Below are positions 7,755-16,793 of a stretch of DNA of 27,405 nt, piece after piece. Source of the stretch: JAFAGX01 sp035623255. GTDB taxonomy: Bacteria > Acidobacteriota > Terriglobia > Terriglobales > Acidobacteriaceae. The notes under the pieces are model-generated. The model saw only the letters and a program-made list of their open reading frames with translations, did not search any database and had not been told where the DNA came from. Location of the stretch: assembly GCA_035623255.1 (NCBI GenBank), contig DASPTU010000119.1, positions 1 through 27,405 of the forward strand, read 5' to 3'. Numbering within the stretch: position 1 is the first letter of the stretch; each line of letters opens with the position of its first letter. Made by a program: the position numbers and the translations under genes.

Positions 7755-8056
7755 TCTAACCCCATTTTGTGGCGATGGCCTCAGTGTTGAATTTCGACAT
7801 TAATGTAAGCCTTCCAGCCACTGAGCAATCTTAATATGTGTTGGTGTTTGATCTCCTATCCACTAATGGCCTGTGTCCGACTAATAGAAACATTCTTTTC
7901 TGTCCCTGCGCTCGCGCTTGTGCAGTTGACCTCTATGTGAGCACTGTTCATGGCATCCTTTAGAATCAGGAATGGATTGTGCTTAGAGTCGAGAGGTTTA
8001 GCCGTTGGGGTTCGTGCCACGGAGGTTGCCTCCATTCTTGAATGCATGAGCCATCG
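7755..8056. other. Non-coding stretch between the DUF4410 gene and a kinase fragment
   Basis: No supported gene is visible. A 63-codon minus-strand frame (7856-8047) lacks a Shine-Dalgarno and resembles nothing I know; it may be decayed sequence continuous with the adjoining kinase remnant. The part near 7755-7800 presumably carries the DUF4410 promoter. Confidence 0.4.
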
Positions 8057-8262
8057 TTAGGAGTCGGTGGGGTGGTTGAGTTTCGAGAGTATCAGAGCTT
8101 CTTTGTGAAAGGTCATCCGCACGGTTGGGTCAATCACCGTTCCGGGAGAAAGGATCTTGATAGCGACATCACGATCCCGGCGTTGGTCGTGCGCACGATA
8201 GACTACACCGATCCCCCAGCACCGATCTGCTCAAGAATCCGGTAATGCGACAGTGTCTGCAT
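8057..8262 (-). pseudogene. N-terminal fragment of a Ser/Thr protein kinase, frameshifted
   Basis: Read on the minus strand from ATG 8262, the sequence gives MQTLSHYRILEQIGAGG, which is the beginning and Gly-rich loop of a bacterial (PknB-like) kinase. The frame then shifts by one base and continues as IGVVYRAHDQRRDRDVAIK, including the ATP-binding Lys. It next reads ILSPGTVIDP and EALILSKLNHP, which match the kinase beta-4 and alpha-C region, before a stop at 8057-8059. The shift falls in a run of five G (5 C on the plus strand, 8214-8218); six would restore the frame. Only about 70 of the expected 270 catalytic-domain residues remain, so this is a relic. Such kinases are abundant in Acidobacteriota. 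Confidence 0.8.
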
Positions 8263-8307
8263 GGGGACGCCCGGATTGCCCCATAGACTTGGTCCCCTTG
8301 CAGACAC
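8253..8307. repeat. 16-bp inverted repeat (15/16) spanning the kinase-fragment start
   Basis: The left arm GTGTCTGCATGGGGAC (8253-8268) and the right arm (8292-8307), whose reverse complement is GTGTCTGCAAGGGGAC, differ at one base. A 23-bp spacer separates them. The ATG of the kinase remnant lies inside the left arm. This could be a terminal inverted repeat of a tiny mobile element, a recombination scar, or a regulatory hairpin over the start codon. There is no obvious target-site duplication. Confidence 0.7.
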
Positions 8308-8685
8308 CGTTAGCGCATGCTGAATTTTTTCAGTGATAACAACGACCCGTTGGGAATTGGCCCCAAAGAACACTGGCCAGGATTTTGCGGTGGAGCTACG
8401 CGCAAACCTGCGGAGCCCAGCAAGGACAGGCTGCGAGGTTCCTGTTGCCAGTCAGCCCCGCAGCCTACCACAGCCCAGAGAAAGCCACTGCACCTCCCAG
8501 CATCTTTCGTGCGGCGGCCTCGCTGTTTTGATTGCTGCTCTCATCCTTGCACTGCTTTTGTGCGACACGATGTGACGATTATCACTGCCGATGGTTATTT
8601 CCTGTGACAACTTATACTCTGTCCGGTTTTTGTAACAAAAGTCCTTGATCATCGGATGGTACGAAGAGATACAGTAGAAGAAAGT
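8308..8685. other. Intergenic stretch with no supported gene
   Basis: Two overlapping plus-strand frames cross this stretch (from 8317 and from 8333). Neither has a ribosome-binding site or family resemblance. The second ends in a hydrophobic run (LAVLIAALILALLL) just before its stop. The region probably contains the promoter for the small membrane protein at 8686. Confidence 0.4.
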
Positions 8686-8868
8686 ATGGGCCCGGGGACC
8701 GCTTTGGGTGTCTTCCTTTTGGGAGCAGCGGTAGGAGCTGTAACCACGGCCATATTTTACTTGGCACAAATTCGCTCTCTCAGAAACCTGCTGGAAACGC
8801 TCGCGCGGAAAGACCGGAGTGATCTCCCATGCGATGCGCCTTCCAGCGAAACCCGCAAGTCCGCATAG
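8686..8868 (+). CDS. Small membrane protein (60 aa) upstream of the PilZ gene
   Basis: The product begins MGPGTALGVFLLGAAVGAVT and has one transmembrane helix at about residues 6-27. A basic amphipathic segment (QIRSLRNLLETLARK) and a polar tail follow. The ATG at 8686 is preceded by AGAAG at 5-nt spacing. An upstream in-frame ATG at 8656 lacks any ribosome site. The stop TAG (8866-8868) overlaps the AGGAG that probably serves the next gene, so the two may be translationally coupled. No family is recognised, and existence is inferred from start context, hydrophobic profile and coupling. Confidence 0.55.
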   Translation: MGPGTALGVFLLGAAVGAVTTAIFYLAQIRSLRNLLETLARKDRSDLPCDAPSSETRKSA

Positions 8869-8885
8869 GAGAACTGCCACTGTTG

Positions 8886-9638
8886 ATGGGCCAAAAGGAA
8901 AACCGGGCCGTCGGAACTGTCCTCATCGTTTCGCCCGATCGCACGGCCATCGGTCAGATCAGCGACGTCTTACGGGAGCACGCACTCTCTGTCGATACCA
9001 CCGGCGAGCCCACCATCGCCTTGCACCGTCTGAACCATCACAAGTTCGAAGCGGTGGTTGTCGACTCTGCCCTTGAAAATGATGCCCTGACCTGTTTTCG
9101 GCAACTACGTGCCTCTTCCCTGAACCGTACCGCCATCGCCTTCGCCCTGACGCGGGGTAGCGAGGAGACCGCAGCAGCTCTCCGGCAAGGCTTCAGCTTC
9201 ATTTTTGAGAGACCGCTGATTCCCGATTCCATCAGCCACACGCTCAAAGTTGCTTACGGATTAATCGTGCGCGAGCGCCGCCGCTACTTCCGATATCCGG
9301 TCGTGGTCCCTGCCGTCCTCAGCCGAAAGAACGCGCCGGAAGTCTTCGGCCGCACCGTCAATGTAAGTGAGAACGGCCTGGCCCTGAGTACCTCGATCGC
9401 TTTAGTGCCCGGTTCTGAAGGCAAGGTGCAGTTCACGCTGACAGAGCCTTTGTTACAGATCACCGCCGAATCCAAGGTCTGCTGGAATGATGCGCGGGGC
9501 AACGCCGGGCTGCAGTTCTTATTTCTTCCGTCGGATCTCGCCTCTCGCTTGCAGATGTGGCTCGCTCAGAAACTCGAGCAGGAACTGCCCCCATTGGTTG
9601 CGGAAAAATTCCGGCACTCGATTTCTCCTCATGAATAG
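8886..9638 (+). CDS. Receiver-like plus PilZ domain protein (about 250 aa), predicted c-di-GMP binder
   Basis: The N-terminal part (about 10-125) has the alternating pattern of a response-regulator receiver: GTVLIVSPDR, then VVVDSALEND with a possible phospho-acceptor Asp60. The usual acidic pair after strand 1 is degenerate (SPD), so phosphorylation is doubtful. The PilZ domain follows (about 130-215). Both c-di-GMP-binding signatures are present: the Arg motif RRRYFR (131-136) and NVSENG (159-164, the [D/N]xSxxG motif). The likely role is coupling c-di-GMP levels to motility or surface behaviour in the cytoplasm. The start is uncertain: AGGAG at 8867-8871 is 14 nt from ATG 8886 and 11 nt from TTG 8883, and the frame is open to ATG 8829. 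Confidence 0.85.
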   Translation: MGQKENRAVGTVLIVSPDRTAIGQISDVLREHALSVDTTGEPTIALHRLNHHKFEAVVVDSALENDALTCFRQLRASSLNRTAIAFALTRGSEETAAALRQGFSFIFERPLIPDSISHTLKVAYGLIVRERRRYFRYPVVVPAVLSRKNAPEVFGRTVNVSENGLALSTSIALVPGSEGKVQFTLTEPLLQITAESKVCWNDARGNAGLQFLFLPSDLASRLQMWLAQKLEQELPPLVAEKFRHSISPHE

Positions 9639-9655
9639 TGCAGCGCTTCGATCGC

Positions 9656-9679
9656 GCGATTATCAATTGAATTAATCGC
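9656..9679. terminator. Possible bidirectional terminator between convergent genes
   Basis: GCGATTA (9656-9662) and TAATCGC (9673-9679) form a 7-bp stem around an AT-rich 10-nt loop, inside the 61-bp gap between the convergent PilZ and permease genes. The position suits a shared terminator. The stem is short and there is no clear T run. Confidence 0.35.
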
Positions 9680-9699
9680 AGTAAATTGCACGAGCCGCC

Positions 9700-11040
9700 T
9701 CAAAACGAAGTGAAATCTGCACTGTCAGCTTTTTGCCGGGAACTCCTTGCCCGCAGCCATAACCAATTCAGCAGACCTGCCAAGAGCGCCGCAAACAGGA
9801 AAAGAGATTTGCTCATATCGATCTGGGTTATTAGCACCAAACAGATGACGATCCCGACCAGTCCCAGAAACGCTCCGCCCGGAAGTTGGAAGCCGGCTCC
9901 GCCAGGTCGTTTTCTGCGCAGAACGAGAAGGCCTGCACAGGCAGCAGCGTAATAGAACAGCCGCGCACAGGCCGAAAGCGTTACATTCCAGGAAAAATCT
10001 CCAATGAGCGCCAGCAACCAAATGAGAACCGAAAACACCAGAATTGAAACGTACGGCGTGTGAAATTGCGAGTGAACTGCGCTGAATATTTTTGGGAAAT
10101 CGCCTCGTTCAGCCAGTGCAAAAGTAATCCGGGGTACAGCAACCATCTTTGCTGTGAGATATCCGTAGCAGGCGATCAGCGCCCCGAGCGCGACGAAACT
10201 TGCGCCCCCGCGCCCCAGTACTACATCGGCAATCTCGGCCAGAGGACGCTCACTTGTGAACGGGCCAGCTATCACGCGGATAACAATCCATTGAATCAGT
10301 GTATAGAGAATTGTGGCGCCGGTTAAGGCGGTGAACAGGGCAAAAACTGCGTCGCGTCGCGGATTTGTGGCTTCACTCATGGGCACCAACGCGGTCTCGA
10401 AGCCTCCATACACAAAGAACATCAGCAAGATGGCTTTAAGCCAATTACTCGAACCCATCTGAACTTGAGTTGCGGAGGCGATCCTGTGGCCAGCAATGTA
10501 GAAAGTTCCGGCCGCGACCACGATTACGAGTGGCAACAGCTTCGCAATCGTAAATATGTTGCTTACTTTTGTGCCGCCACGAACACCACGGTAATTCACG
10601 GCCGCCAAGAAACCAACTAACGTCGTCAGCACGAAAATACGTGGAGCTGGGTGGTTCGCCAGGACCCAGAACTGGCCCAGGTAAATGACGAAAAGATTTG
10701 TATTGGCAGCACAGGCGCTCAATTGAGCAAGCCACAGCAACCATCCGATTTCAATTCCCACCAGCGGGCCGAATGCCTCGCGTCCATACAAGTAAGGCCC
10801 GCCAGCCTCGGTGAAGTATGATGCCAGTTCGGCATAACAACCCATGACAATGCTTGTAGCTGCCGCTGCAATCAGCACAGCTAGGGGGCTGCCAGCTCCG
10901 GTAAGCCGGGCCATCTGGGATGGCAGCCCAAAAATACCGCTGCCAATCATGGAATTAATCGTGAGCGCAGCCAGACTCCATCGGCCGATCACTCGAACTA
11001 ACCTGGGTCGGCTACGATCTGGCACTGCTGTTTCGGTCAT
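9700..11040 (-). CDS. APC-superfamily amino-acid permease (446 aa)
   Basis: This is an integral membrane transporter with about 12 hydrophobic segments. The N-terminal signature of the amino acid-polyamine-organocation family is intact: LTINSMIGSGIFGLPSQMA is the first unwound helix, which binds the substrate alpha-amino/carboxyl group. FVYGGFETALVPMSEATNP (the helix-6 region) and a C-terminal set of helices follow. Length is normal for the family (about 430-480). The substrate cannot be deduced from sequence alone. The start is set at ATG 11040; the frame is open to a TTG at 11082 and neither has an ideal Shine-Dalgarno. It is divergent from the TonB-dependent receptor gene. Confidence 0.9.
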   Translation of the reverse strand: MTETAVPDRSRPRLVRVIGRWSLAALTINSMIGSGIFGLPSQMARLTGAGSPLAVLIAAAATSIVMGCYAELASYFTEAGGPYLYGREAFGPLVGIEIGWLLWLAQLSACAANTNLFVIYLGQFWVLANHPAPRIFVLTTLVGFLAAVNYRGVRGGTKVSNIFTIAKLLPLVIVVAAGTFYIAGHRIASATQVQMGSSNWLKAILLMFFVYGGFETALVPMSEATNPRRDAVFALFTALTGATILYTLIQWIVIRVIAGPFTSERPLAEIADVVLGRGGASFVALGALIACYGYLTAKMVAVPRITFALAERGDFPKIFSAVHSQFHTPYVSILVFSVLIWLLALIGDFSWNVTLSACARLFYYAAACAGLLVLRRKRPGGAGFQLPGGAFLGLVGIVICLVLITQIDMSKSLFLFAALLAGLLNWLWLRARSSRQKADSADFTSF

Positions 11041-11062
11041 GGCCTTCAAAAGCACAATCCGC

Positions 11063-11091
11063 TTGACAATCAATCCGGTCAAAAATACCTT
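11063..11091 (+). promoter_or_regulatory. Sigma-70-type promoter for the TonB-dependent receptor operon
   Basis: A consensus -35 TTGACA (11063-11068) is followed by a 17-bp spacer and TACCTT (11086-11091, 3 of 6 to the -10 consensus). It lies in the divergent region 104 bp long, and transcription would start near 11098, about 47 nt before the receptor ATG. Confidence 0.5.
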
Positions 11092-11144
11092 TGCACCTCA
11101 TAAACTGCGAAAGAGTCCGATTGTCGCACAAAGCAGAGGGGGCT

Positions 11145-14100
11145 ATGGGCAATCTACACAGGGTATGGGTTTTCGCGTCGCTGGTTACTTTATTCTCAAT
11201 CCTTAGCTACGGCCAAACTGCCACTACTTCGCTCCGTGGCACAATTTCGGATCCACAGGGCGCAGTCATCGAAGGTGCCACTGCGACTCTCTCGAATCCC
11301 GCCACCGGTTTTTCCCGCTCCACGAAAACCGACGATCACGGTTTCTACCAGTTCCTGCAAGTAACGCCCGGAACATACAGCTTGACGGTCGCAAAGCCTG
11401 GATTCGCGACGCTCAAGGAAGAAGGCTTGCAATTGCAGGTCGATCTCCCCGCCACATCAAACTTGACCATGCGAGTACAGGCGGAAGCGAGCACGGTGGA
11501 AGTTATGAGCACCAGCGTGCAGGTCAACAGTGAGGACGCCACCGTCGGAAACACCTTTGGGGCTTCCCAGATCGAATCGTTACCTTTCGAAGGCCGCGAT
11601 CCAACCCAGATTTTGAGCTTGCAGCCGGGCGTCACGTACGTTGGAAGCAACGTGGATCAAAACCAGGACAGCCGTGGTGGTTCGGTAAGCGGCGCCCGCA
11701 GCGACCAGACCAACATCACGCTTGATGGCATCGATGATAACGATCAGGTTAAAGGTTATGCGTTCCAGGGAGCGCTGCGCTCAACGCTTGATTCCTTGCA
11801 GGAATTTCGCGTGACCACCAGTAACGCCAATGCTGACGAGGGGCGCTCCTCAGGAGCGCAAGTTTCGCTTGTCACCAAAAGCGGTACCAATAGCTTTCAC
11901 GGATCAGTCTACGAATACAACCGCAACAACGTCGGCGAGGCCAACGATTGGTTCAACAAGCAAAGCCAGATCGACTCAGGGCTTCCCAACATTCCTGGAC
12001 AGTTGATCCGCAACACTTTCGGGGCAACTGCTGGCGGCCCGATTGCGAAAGATCGGGTTTTCTTTTTCCTGGCCTATGAGGGACAAAGAACACGCGAGAA
12101 TGTGCAAACCACACGCGTAGTGCCGAGCGACAATCTGCGGCAGGGCATTGTCAGCTACGACTGCACGGGAGATCCAAAGTGCCCTGCGGGCGGCGTCGAA
12201 ACCATGACGCGGCCAGACTTGGCTTTTTTGGATCCAAACTGCTCCGGTCTTGGAACCTGTCCTCTCGGACCGGGCGCGAATCCCGCAGTGATGACCCTGT
12301 TCCAACAGTATCCTCACCCCAATTCCACAGCGGTGGGTGACGGGCTCAATTTTCAGGGATTCACGTTTCCTGCGTCTGCGCCCGGCATGCTCAACACGTA
12401 CGTCGCAAAATTCGACTTCAACGTGACGCAGAATCAGCATGTTTTTGTTCGTGGCGGTCTGGTTGGCGACAACACCGGACCGCAGGGCCCGGAATTTCCC
12501 GGACAGCCCCAGAGCACGGTTGTTACAAACAACAGCAAAGGATTGATTGTCGGATACACAAACACTTTGCGGTCCAATCTCATCAACAACTTCCATTACG
12601 GCTACATTCGCGAAGGTGTCGGCAACATTGGCCAACTCACGAACAACTACACGTTTTTTGGAAACGGGCCGGACTCAATGACCGCGGATACCTTCACCAT
12701 CAAGTCCAATGTTCCGGTACACAACCTGGCGGACGATATGGAATGGGTGAAAGGAAAACACACGCTGGGATTCGGCGGTAATCTGCGCATCATCACCAAC
12801 AATCGTAATTCCAATGCCAATTCGTTCATTGATGCCCGCTCCTACACCTTGTGGCTGAACCCGACCGCGTTTATTGCCGGCCAAGGCCGAAGCTTTGATC
12901 CGAGTGCTCCGCAGTTCGCTTCGCTGGGACTACCTGCAGTCAACTCCAACTTCCAGAATGGCTATGACTGGCCGGTGATCGCGCTGGCAGGGTTGCTTGA
13001 TTCCTCTTTCTCCAACTACAACATCACAAAACAAGGGAATGCATTACCAACCGGACAGCCCGCCCAGCGTCACTTCCGCGCGCACGAATTCGAAACCTAC
13101 ATGCAAGACACTTGGCGCATTACGCCACAGCTGACGCTGACATATGGGTTGCGTTACACGTTGTTGCAGCCGCCATTTGAAACCACCGGGACTCAGGTAT
13201 CGCCCTCCATCAGCACAGAAGCGTTTTTCCAGGACCGGGCGGCAGCCATGTTAGCCGGACACGGTTTCAATCCGCCGATCAGCTACGCTTTGTCCGGACA
13301 AGCCAACGGTAAAGCCCCATATTGGAATTGGGACTACGGAAACGTGGCTCCCAGACTGGCGTTTGCGTGGTCTCCGAAAGCTGAAGGTGGTTTGGCACAT
13401 CGCTTACTGGGTGGCGCCGGAAAGAGTTCCATTCGCGGCGGGTATGGCATTTACTATGACCACTTCGGACAGGGTGTGGTTGATAGCTTTGATCGCAATG
13501 GTTCATTCGGCTTGACCACCACGATCCAGAATCCTATCGGGCAGTACACGCTCGATACTTCGCCGAGGTTCATCGCCCCGAATGTCATCCCGAAACAACT
13601 GATCGCTGCGCCGCCAACCGGCGCCTTTCCGAAACTGGCTCCGCAAGGGTTACCGTTAGGCGCAACCACGGCATGGGGAATCGATGACAGGATGAAGACG
13701 CCTTATTCCCATGTGTTTGACTTCTCCATTAGTCGCGAACTTCCGAACAGCTTTGTCGTCGATGTGGCGTATATCGGTCGTCTGGGCCGACGGCTGTTGC
13801 AGGAAGAAGATCTCGCAATGCCGCTCGACATTGTCGATAAGCAATCGAACACCGATTACTTCTCAGCTGCGACTCTTCTCTCGAAAGCTGCTGCGGCACA
13901 GGTTCCTATTCAGAATCTGGCAAAAATTCCTTACTGGGAAGATATGTTTCCGGGCGCAACCGGTGTCTATGACGCCGCAGATTTTGGTGAATGCACACCC
14001 GGTAACGCCCCGGCGAATTTCTCTCCCACGGCAACGCAGGCGATGTACAGCTCGTATGCCTGCGCCTTGCACAATGAAACTCTACCGCTGATTTTTGCGG

Positions 14101-15005
14101 ACGTTCCCGGAGAACTTGGCTTGGGTCCTAACCCTTGCTTCCCTGCCTGTTCCAAGCTTGGGCCTTACGCATATTTCAACCCTCAATTTACGTCGCTCTA
14201 CGCCTGGCGAAATGCCGGGACGAGTTCCTACCACGCTCTCCAGGTCATATTGCGGCATGGAATGACGCACGGCCTGCAGTGGGATTTGAACTACACGTTG
14301 TCCAAATCGGTCGACATCGGTTCGAATGCTGAACGCGTCAACAATGTTGACGCGTATTATCAAGCTGACCAGATTATTAACTCCTGGTCGCCAGCCCAGC
14401 TTCGTGGTCCCTCAGACTTTGACACTACTCACCAAATCAACACAAACTGGATCTACGAACTGCCATTTGGGCGTGGAAAACGCTTTGCAAGCACTTCAAG
14501 TGGTTGGGTGAACGCGATCATCGGAAACTGGCAATGGTCAGGGCTGGCACGCTGGACCAGCGGGTTCCCCACAACCATTGAAACCTTCACCAGCTTCCCG
14601 ACGAACTGGTATTTGCCGTCCACTGCAATCTTGAGTGGACCCAAGCCGCAGACCGGGGCGTTCATCGGCGCCAACGGCAACCCCGATTTGTTCAAGGACC
14701 CTGCGGCAGCGCAAGGAGATTTTCGTTACTCTCTGCCGGGCGAATCAGGGCAACGCAATGAACTGCGAGGGCCGGGATTTTTCGGAATCGATACCGCACT
14801 CAGCAAATCGTGGCCTATTCACGAATCACAAGCGTTGAAGTTCAGCTGGGACATCTACAACGTCACGAATTCAGTTCGATTTGATGTGGCCAGTTTGCCC
14901 CAAGGCACGGGTCAACTGGAACAGCCCGCAAGCGTCTTTGCGACATATACCAGCACATTGACGAAACCTCGTGTCATGGAATTCGCCTTGCGGTATAGCT
15001 TCTGA
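11145..15005 (+). CDS. Oar-like TonB-dependent outer-membrane receptor with CarboxypepD_reg-like domain (1286 aa)
   Basis: The ATG at 11145 has an AGAGGG ribosome site, and a signal peptide covers about residues 1-24 (VWVFASLVTLFSILSYGQ). A carboxypeptidase-regulatory-like beta domain follows (about 28-115; LRGTISDPQGAVIEGATATL and GFYQFLQVTPGTYSLTV). Then comes a TonB plug-like region (about 125-270; SLPFEGRDPTQILSLQPGV and TNITLDGIDDND) and a long beta-barrel ending MEFALRYSF, the aromatic C-terminus expected for outer-membrane insertion by BamA. Acidobacteriota carry many such proteins, thought to import oligomeric substrates (peptides, glycans); the substrate here is unknown. The stop codon overlaps the start of the exported amidohydrolase by one base, so the two are translated together. 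Confidence 0.92.
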   Translation: MGNLHRVWVFASLVTLFSILSYGQTATTSLRGTISDPQGAVIEGATATLSNPATGFSRSTKTDDHGFYQFLQVTPGTYSLTVAKPGFATLKEEGLQLQVDLPATSNLTMRVQAEASTVEVMSTSVQVNSEDATVGNTFGASQIESLPFEGRDPTQILSLQPGVTYVGSNVDQNQDSRGGSVSGARSDQTNITLDGIDDNDQVKGYAFQGALRSTLDSLQEFRVTTSNANADEGRSSGAQVSLVTKSGTNSFHGSVYEYNRNNVGEANDWFNKQSQIDSGLPNIPGQLIRNTFGATAGGPIAKDRVFFFLAYEGQRTRENVQTTRVVPSDNLRQGIVSYDCTGDPKCPAGGVETMTRPDLAFLDPNCSGLGTCPLGPGANPAVMTLFQQYPHPNSTAVGDGLNFQGFTFPASAPGMLNTYVAKFDFNVTQNQHVFVRGGLVGDNTGPQGPEFPGQPQSTVVTNNSKGLIVGYTNTLRSNLINNFHYGYIREGVGNIGQLTNNYTFFGNGPDSMTADTFTIKSNVPVHNLADDMEWVKGKHTLGFGGNLRIITNNRNSNANSFIDARSYTLWLNPTAFIAGQGRSFDPSAPQFASLGLPAVNSNFQNGYDWPVIALAGLLDSSFSNYNITKQGNALPTGQPAQRHFRAHEFETYMQDTWRITPQLTLTYGLRYTLLQPPFETTGTQVSPSISTEAFFQDRAAAMLAGHGFNPPISYALSGQANGKAPYWNWDYGNVAPRLAFAWSPKAEGGLAHRLLGGAGKSSIRGGYGIYYDHFGQGVVDSFDRNGSFGLTTTIQNPIGQYTLDTSPRFIAPNVIPKQLIAAPPTGAFPKLAPQGLPLGATTAWGIDDRMKTPYSHVFDFSISRELPNSFVVDVAYIGRLGRRLLQEEDLAMPLDIVDKQSNTDYFSAATLLSKAAAAQVPIQNLAKIPYWEDMFPGATGVYDAADFGECTPGNAPANFSPTATQAMYSSYACALHNETLPLIFADVPGELGLGPNPCFPACSKLGPYAYFNPQFTSLYAWRNAGTSSYHALQVILRHGMTHGLQWDLNYTLSKSVDIGSNAERVNNVDAYYQADQIINSWSPAQLRGPSDFDTTHQINTNWIYELPFGRGKRFASTSSGWVNAIIGNWQWSGLARWTSGFPTTIETFTSFPTNWYLPSTAILSGPKPQTGAFIGANGNPDLFKDPAAAQGDFRYSLPGESGQRNELRGPGFFGIDTALSKSWPIHESQALKFSWDIYNVTNSVRFDVASLPQGTGQLEQPASVFATYTSTLTKPRVMEFALRYSF

Positions 15006-16669
15006 TGGGAATTCGATGGCTAACAATCGCGTTCGCCGGATCGCTGGCTCTGGGCAGCGGCATATTGTACGCACAGTCGCCTAAAGCCGAGACCATTTTC
15101 GTCGGAAACTTTCTAACGCTGGATCGTTCACAGCCTCAGGCTGGAGCCCTGGCAGTCGCTGCAGGCAAAATCATTGCCATCGGCTCGGCATCATCTGTCA
15201 ATGCTTTTGCTAGCAGCAGCACTCGCATCGTCAAGTTCGATGGGGTTGCCGTTCCCGGTTTCGCAGACGCACATATCCACGTTGAAGGTGTAGGCGAGCA
15301 ACTGGAGCAGCTCAACCTTCGAGGCCTAAGCAAACGGGAGATTCTCGACAAGGTTGCCGAGGCTGCGCGTAACTCGCCTGCAGACTCATGGATCACCGGC
15401 GGCGGCTGGGATCAAGGCTTCTGGCGTCCTGCTGTCTTTCCGACAGCCAAAGAACTCGATTCCGTTAGTGGCGATCATCCGGTCGCACTCAGCCGTATCG
15501 ACGGCCACTCCACATGGGTCAATTCCAAGATCCTGCTTCTCGCGAAGATCAAACGCGATACGCCTGATCCTGACGGTGGCCGAATTCTGCGGGATCCGGC
15601 CGGCGAGCCTACTGGCATGTTGGTTGATAAGGCGCAGAACCTGCTCCGTGGCGTGACGCCCAAGCCCAGTCGGGCTGATCAGGAACGCCGGATCCGGTTA
15701 GCGCTTCAGCAATTCTCGAAATGGGGACTGACCAGCGTTCACGATGCTGGGGTCGGCCTGGAAACGATTTCCATATATAAGGACTTGCTGAAGCGCGACG
15801 AGCTTCCTGTCAGAGTCTATGTGATGGCGGCTGGCGATGAGGCGAGGAGTCATTACCTGGCGCATGGCCCGGAGCCCGACCTCGGCTATGGCATGCTTGC
15901 GGTCCGCAGTTTCAAGCTTTTCCTTGACGGCGCGCTTGGATCGCGTGGAGCTGAATTAACAGAGCCGTATACCGATGCTCCCCAAGAGCACGGCCTGGAA
16001 CTGATGAATGATGTTGATCTTCGGCGGGTAGTGAAGGCCGCCCGGGAAAAAGGATTTCAAGTCAATGCACATGCCATTGGAGATCGCGCGGTCCGGCGCG
16101 CACTTGATGCGTTCCAGCAAGGTGGCGTGACGCCGAGCGACAGGTTTCGCATAGAGCATGCCTCGATGGTTAGTAACGATGACCTGCCACGGTTTCTCTC
16201 GTTGGGCATTGTTGCCTCGATTCAGCCGGTTTTCGTAGGAGAGTACAGCCGCTGGGCGGAGGATCGTGTTGGAGCGTCGCGCGTGCATTGGGTGCTTCGA
16301 ACCCGAGACCTGTTGAACGCCGGAGTGATCTTGGCAGCGGGGACGGATTACCCCGCCTCTGACTCGGGACGTGCGGTCGACACTCTTTATTGTGCCGTCA
16401 CAAGGAAGGGCGCCGATGGAAAGCCAGCAGCAGGCTGGTATCCGGATCAACGCGTCGATGTCGATCAGGCACTTCGCATGATGACTGCCGGTCCGGCCTT
16501 TGCCGCATTCCAAGAAAACGACCTCGGTCTGAGTGTCGGCCGTTATGCAGATTTCACCGTTCTGTCTTCAGACCCTTATCAGGTGCCGGTCAATGATTTA
16601 AGTAAACTTACAGTTCGGCTGACCGTCGTGGCGGGCCATGTGAGCTTCGACGGGAGCGTTAGAAAATAG
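15005..16669 (+). CDS. Exported amidohydrolase, YtcJ-like (Amidohydro_3 family, 554 aa)
   Basis: A signal peptide (about 1-23, FAGSLALGSGILYAQ) is followed by a metal-dependent amidohydrolase. Visible family marks are the small beta domain (ETIFVGNFLTLD and GALAVAAGKIIAIG), HxH metal ligands at H90/H92 (GFADAHIHVEG), GGGWDQ (YtcJ type), NAHAIGDRAV, IEHASMV and AAGTDYPAS, which carries the late catalytic Asp. Members hydrolyse C-N bonds in various amides; the substrate is not predictable. The start ATG shares one base with the receptor stop (TGATG) and has no Shine-Dalgarno of its own, indicating translational coupling. It may process, in the periplasm, what the receptor imports. Length is normal for the family. 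Confidence 0.9.
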   Translation: MGIRWLTIAFAGSLALGSGILYAQSPKAETIFVGNFLTLDRSQPQAGALAVAAGKIIAIGSASSVNAFASSSTRIVKFDGVAVPGFADAHIHVEGVGEQLEQLNLRGLSKREILDKVAEAARNSPADSWITGGGWDQGFWRPAVFPTAKELDSVSGDHPVALSRIDGHSTWVNSKILLLAKIKRDTPDPDGGRILRDPAGEPTGMLVDKAQNLLRGVTPKPSRADQERRIRLALQQFSKWGLTSVHDAGVGLETISIYKDLLKRDELPVRVYVMAAGDEARSHYLAHGPEPDLGYGMLAVRSFKLFLDGALGSRGAELTEPYTDAPQEHGLELMNDVDLRRVVKAAREKGFQVNAHAIGDRAVRRALDAFQQGGVTPSDRFRIEHASMVSNDDLPRFLSLGIVASIQPVFVGEYSRWAEDRVGASRVHWVLRTRDLLNAGVILAAGTDYPASDSGRAVDTLYCAVTRKGADGKPAAGWYPDQRVDVDQALRMMTAGPAFAAFQENDLGLSVGRYADFTVLSSDPYQVPVNDLSKLTVRLTVVAGHVSFDGSVRK

Positions 16670-16748
16670 CCATCGGGGGTCAGTATCAACGACTGAGTTT
16701 TCGCTCCGCCCCACTCGTAAGACTCCTTCCCGTTTTTATTCGGATAGG

Positions 16749-16754
16749 TATAAT
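16749..16754 (+). promoter_or_regulatory. Candidate -10 element upstream of the ABC/STAS operon
   Basis: A perfect TATAAT lies 40 nt before the TTG start of the binding-protein gene, in the 124-bp gap after the amidohydrolase. The best -35 match, TTCCCG at 16727-16732 (16-bp spacing), is poor. Confidence 0.4.
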
Positions 16755-16793
16755 GTCCGCTCGCGTGGCGGGGGCATCGCTAACATCGTCCAC

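Noticed and set aside
8333..8575. 80-codon frame ending in a hydrophobic helix
   Set aside because: There is a GTG start without ribosome site, the composition before the hydrophobic run is not protein-like, and it ends within the run. Kept only as a remark.
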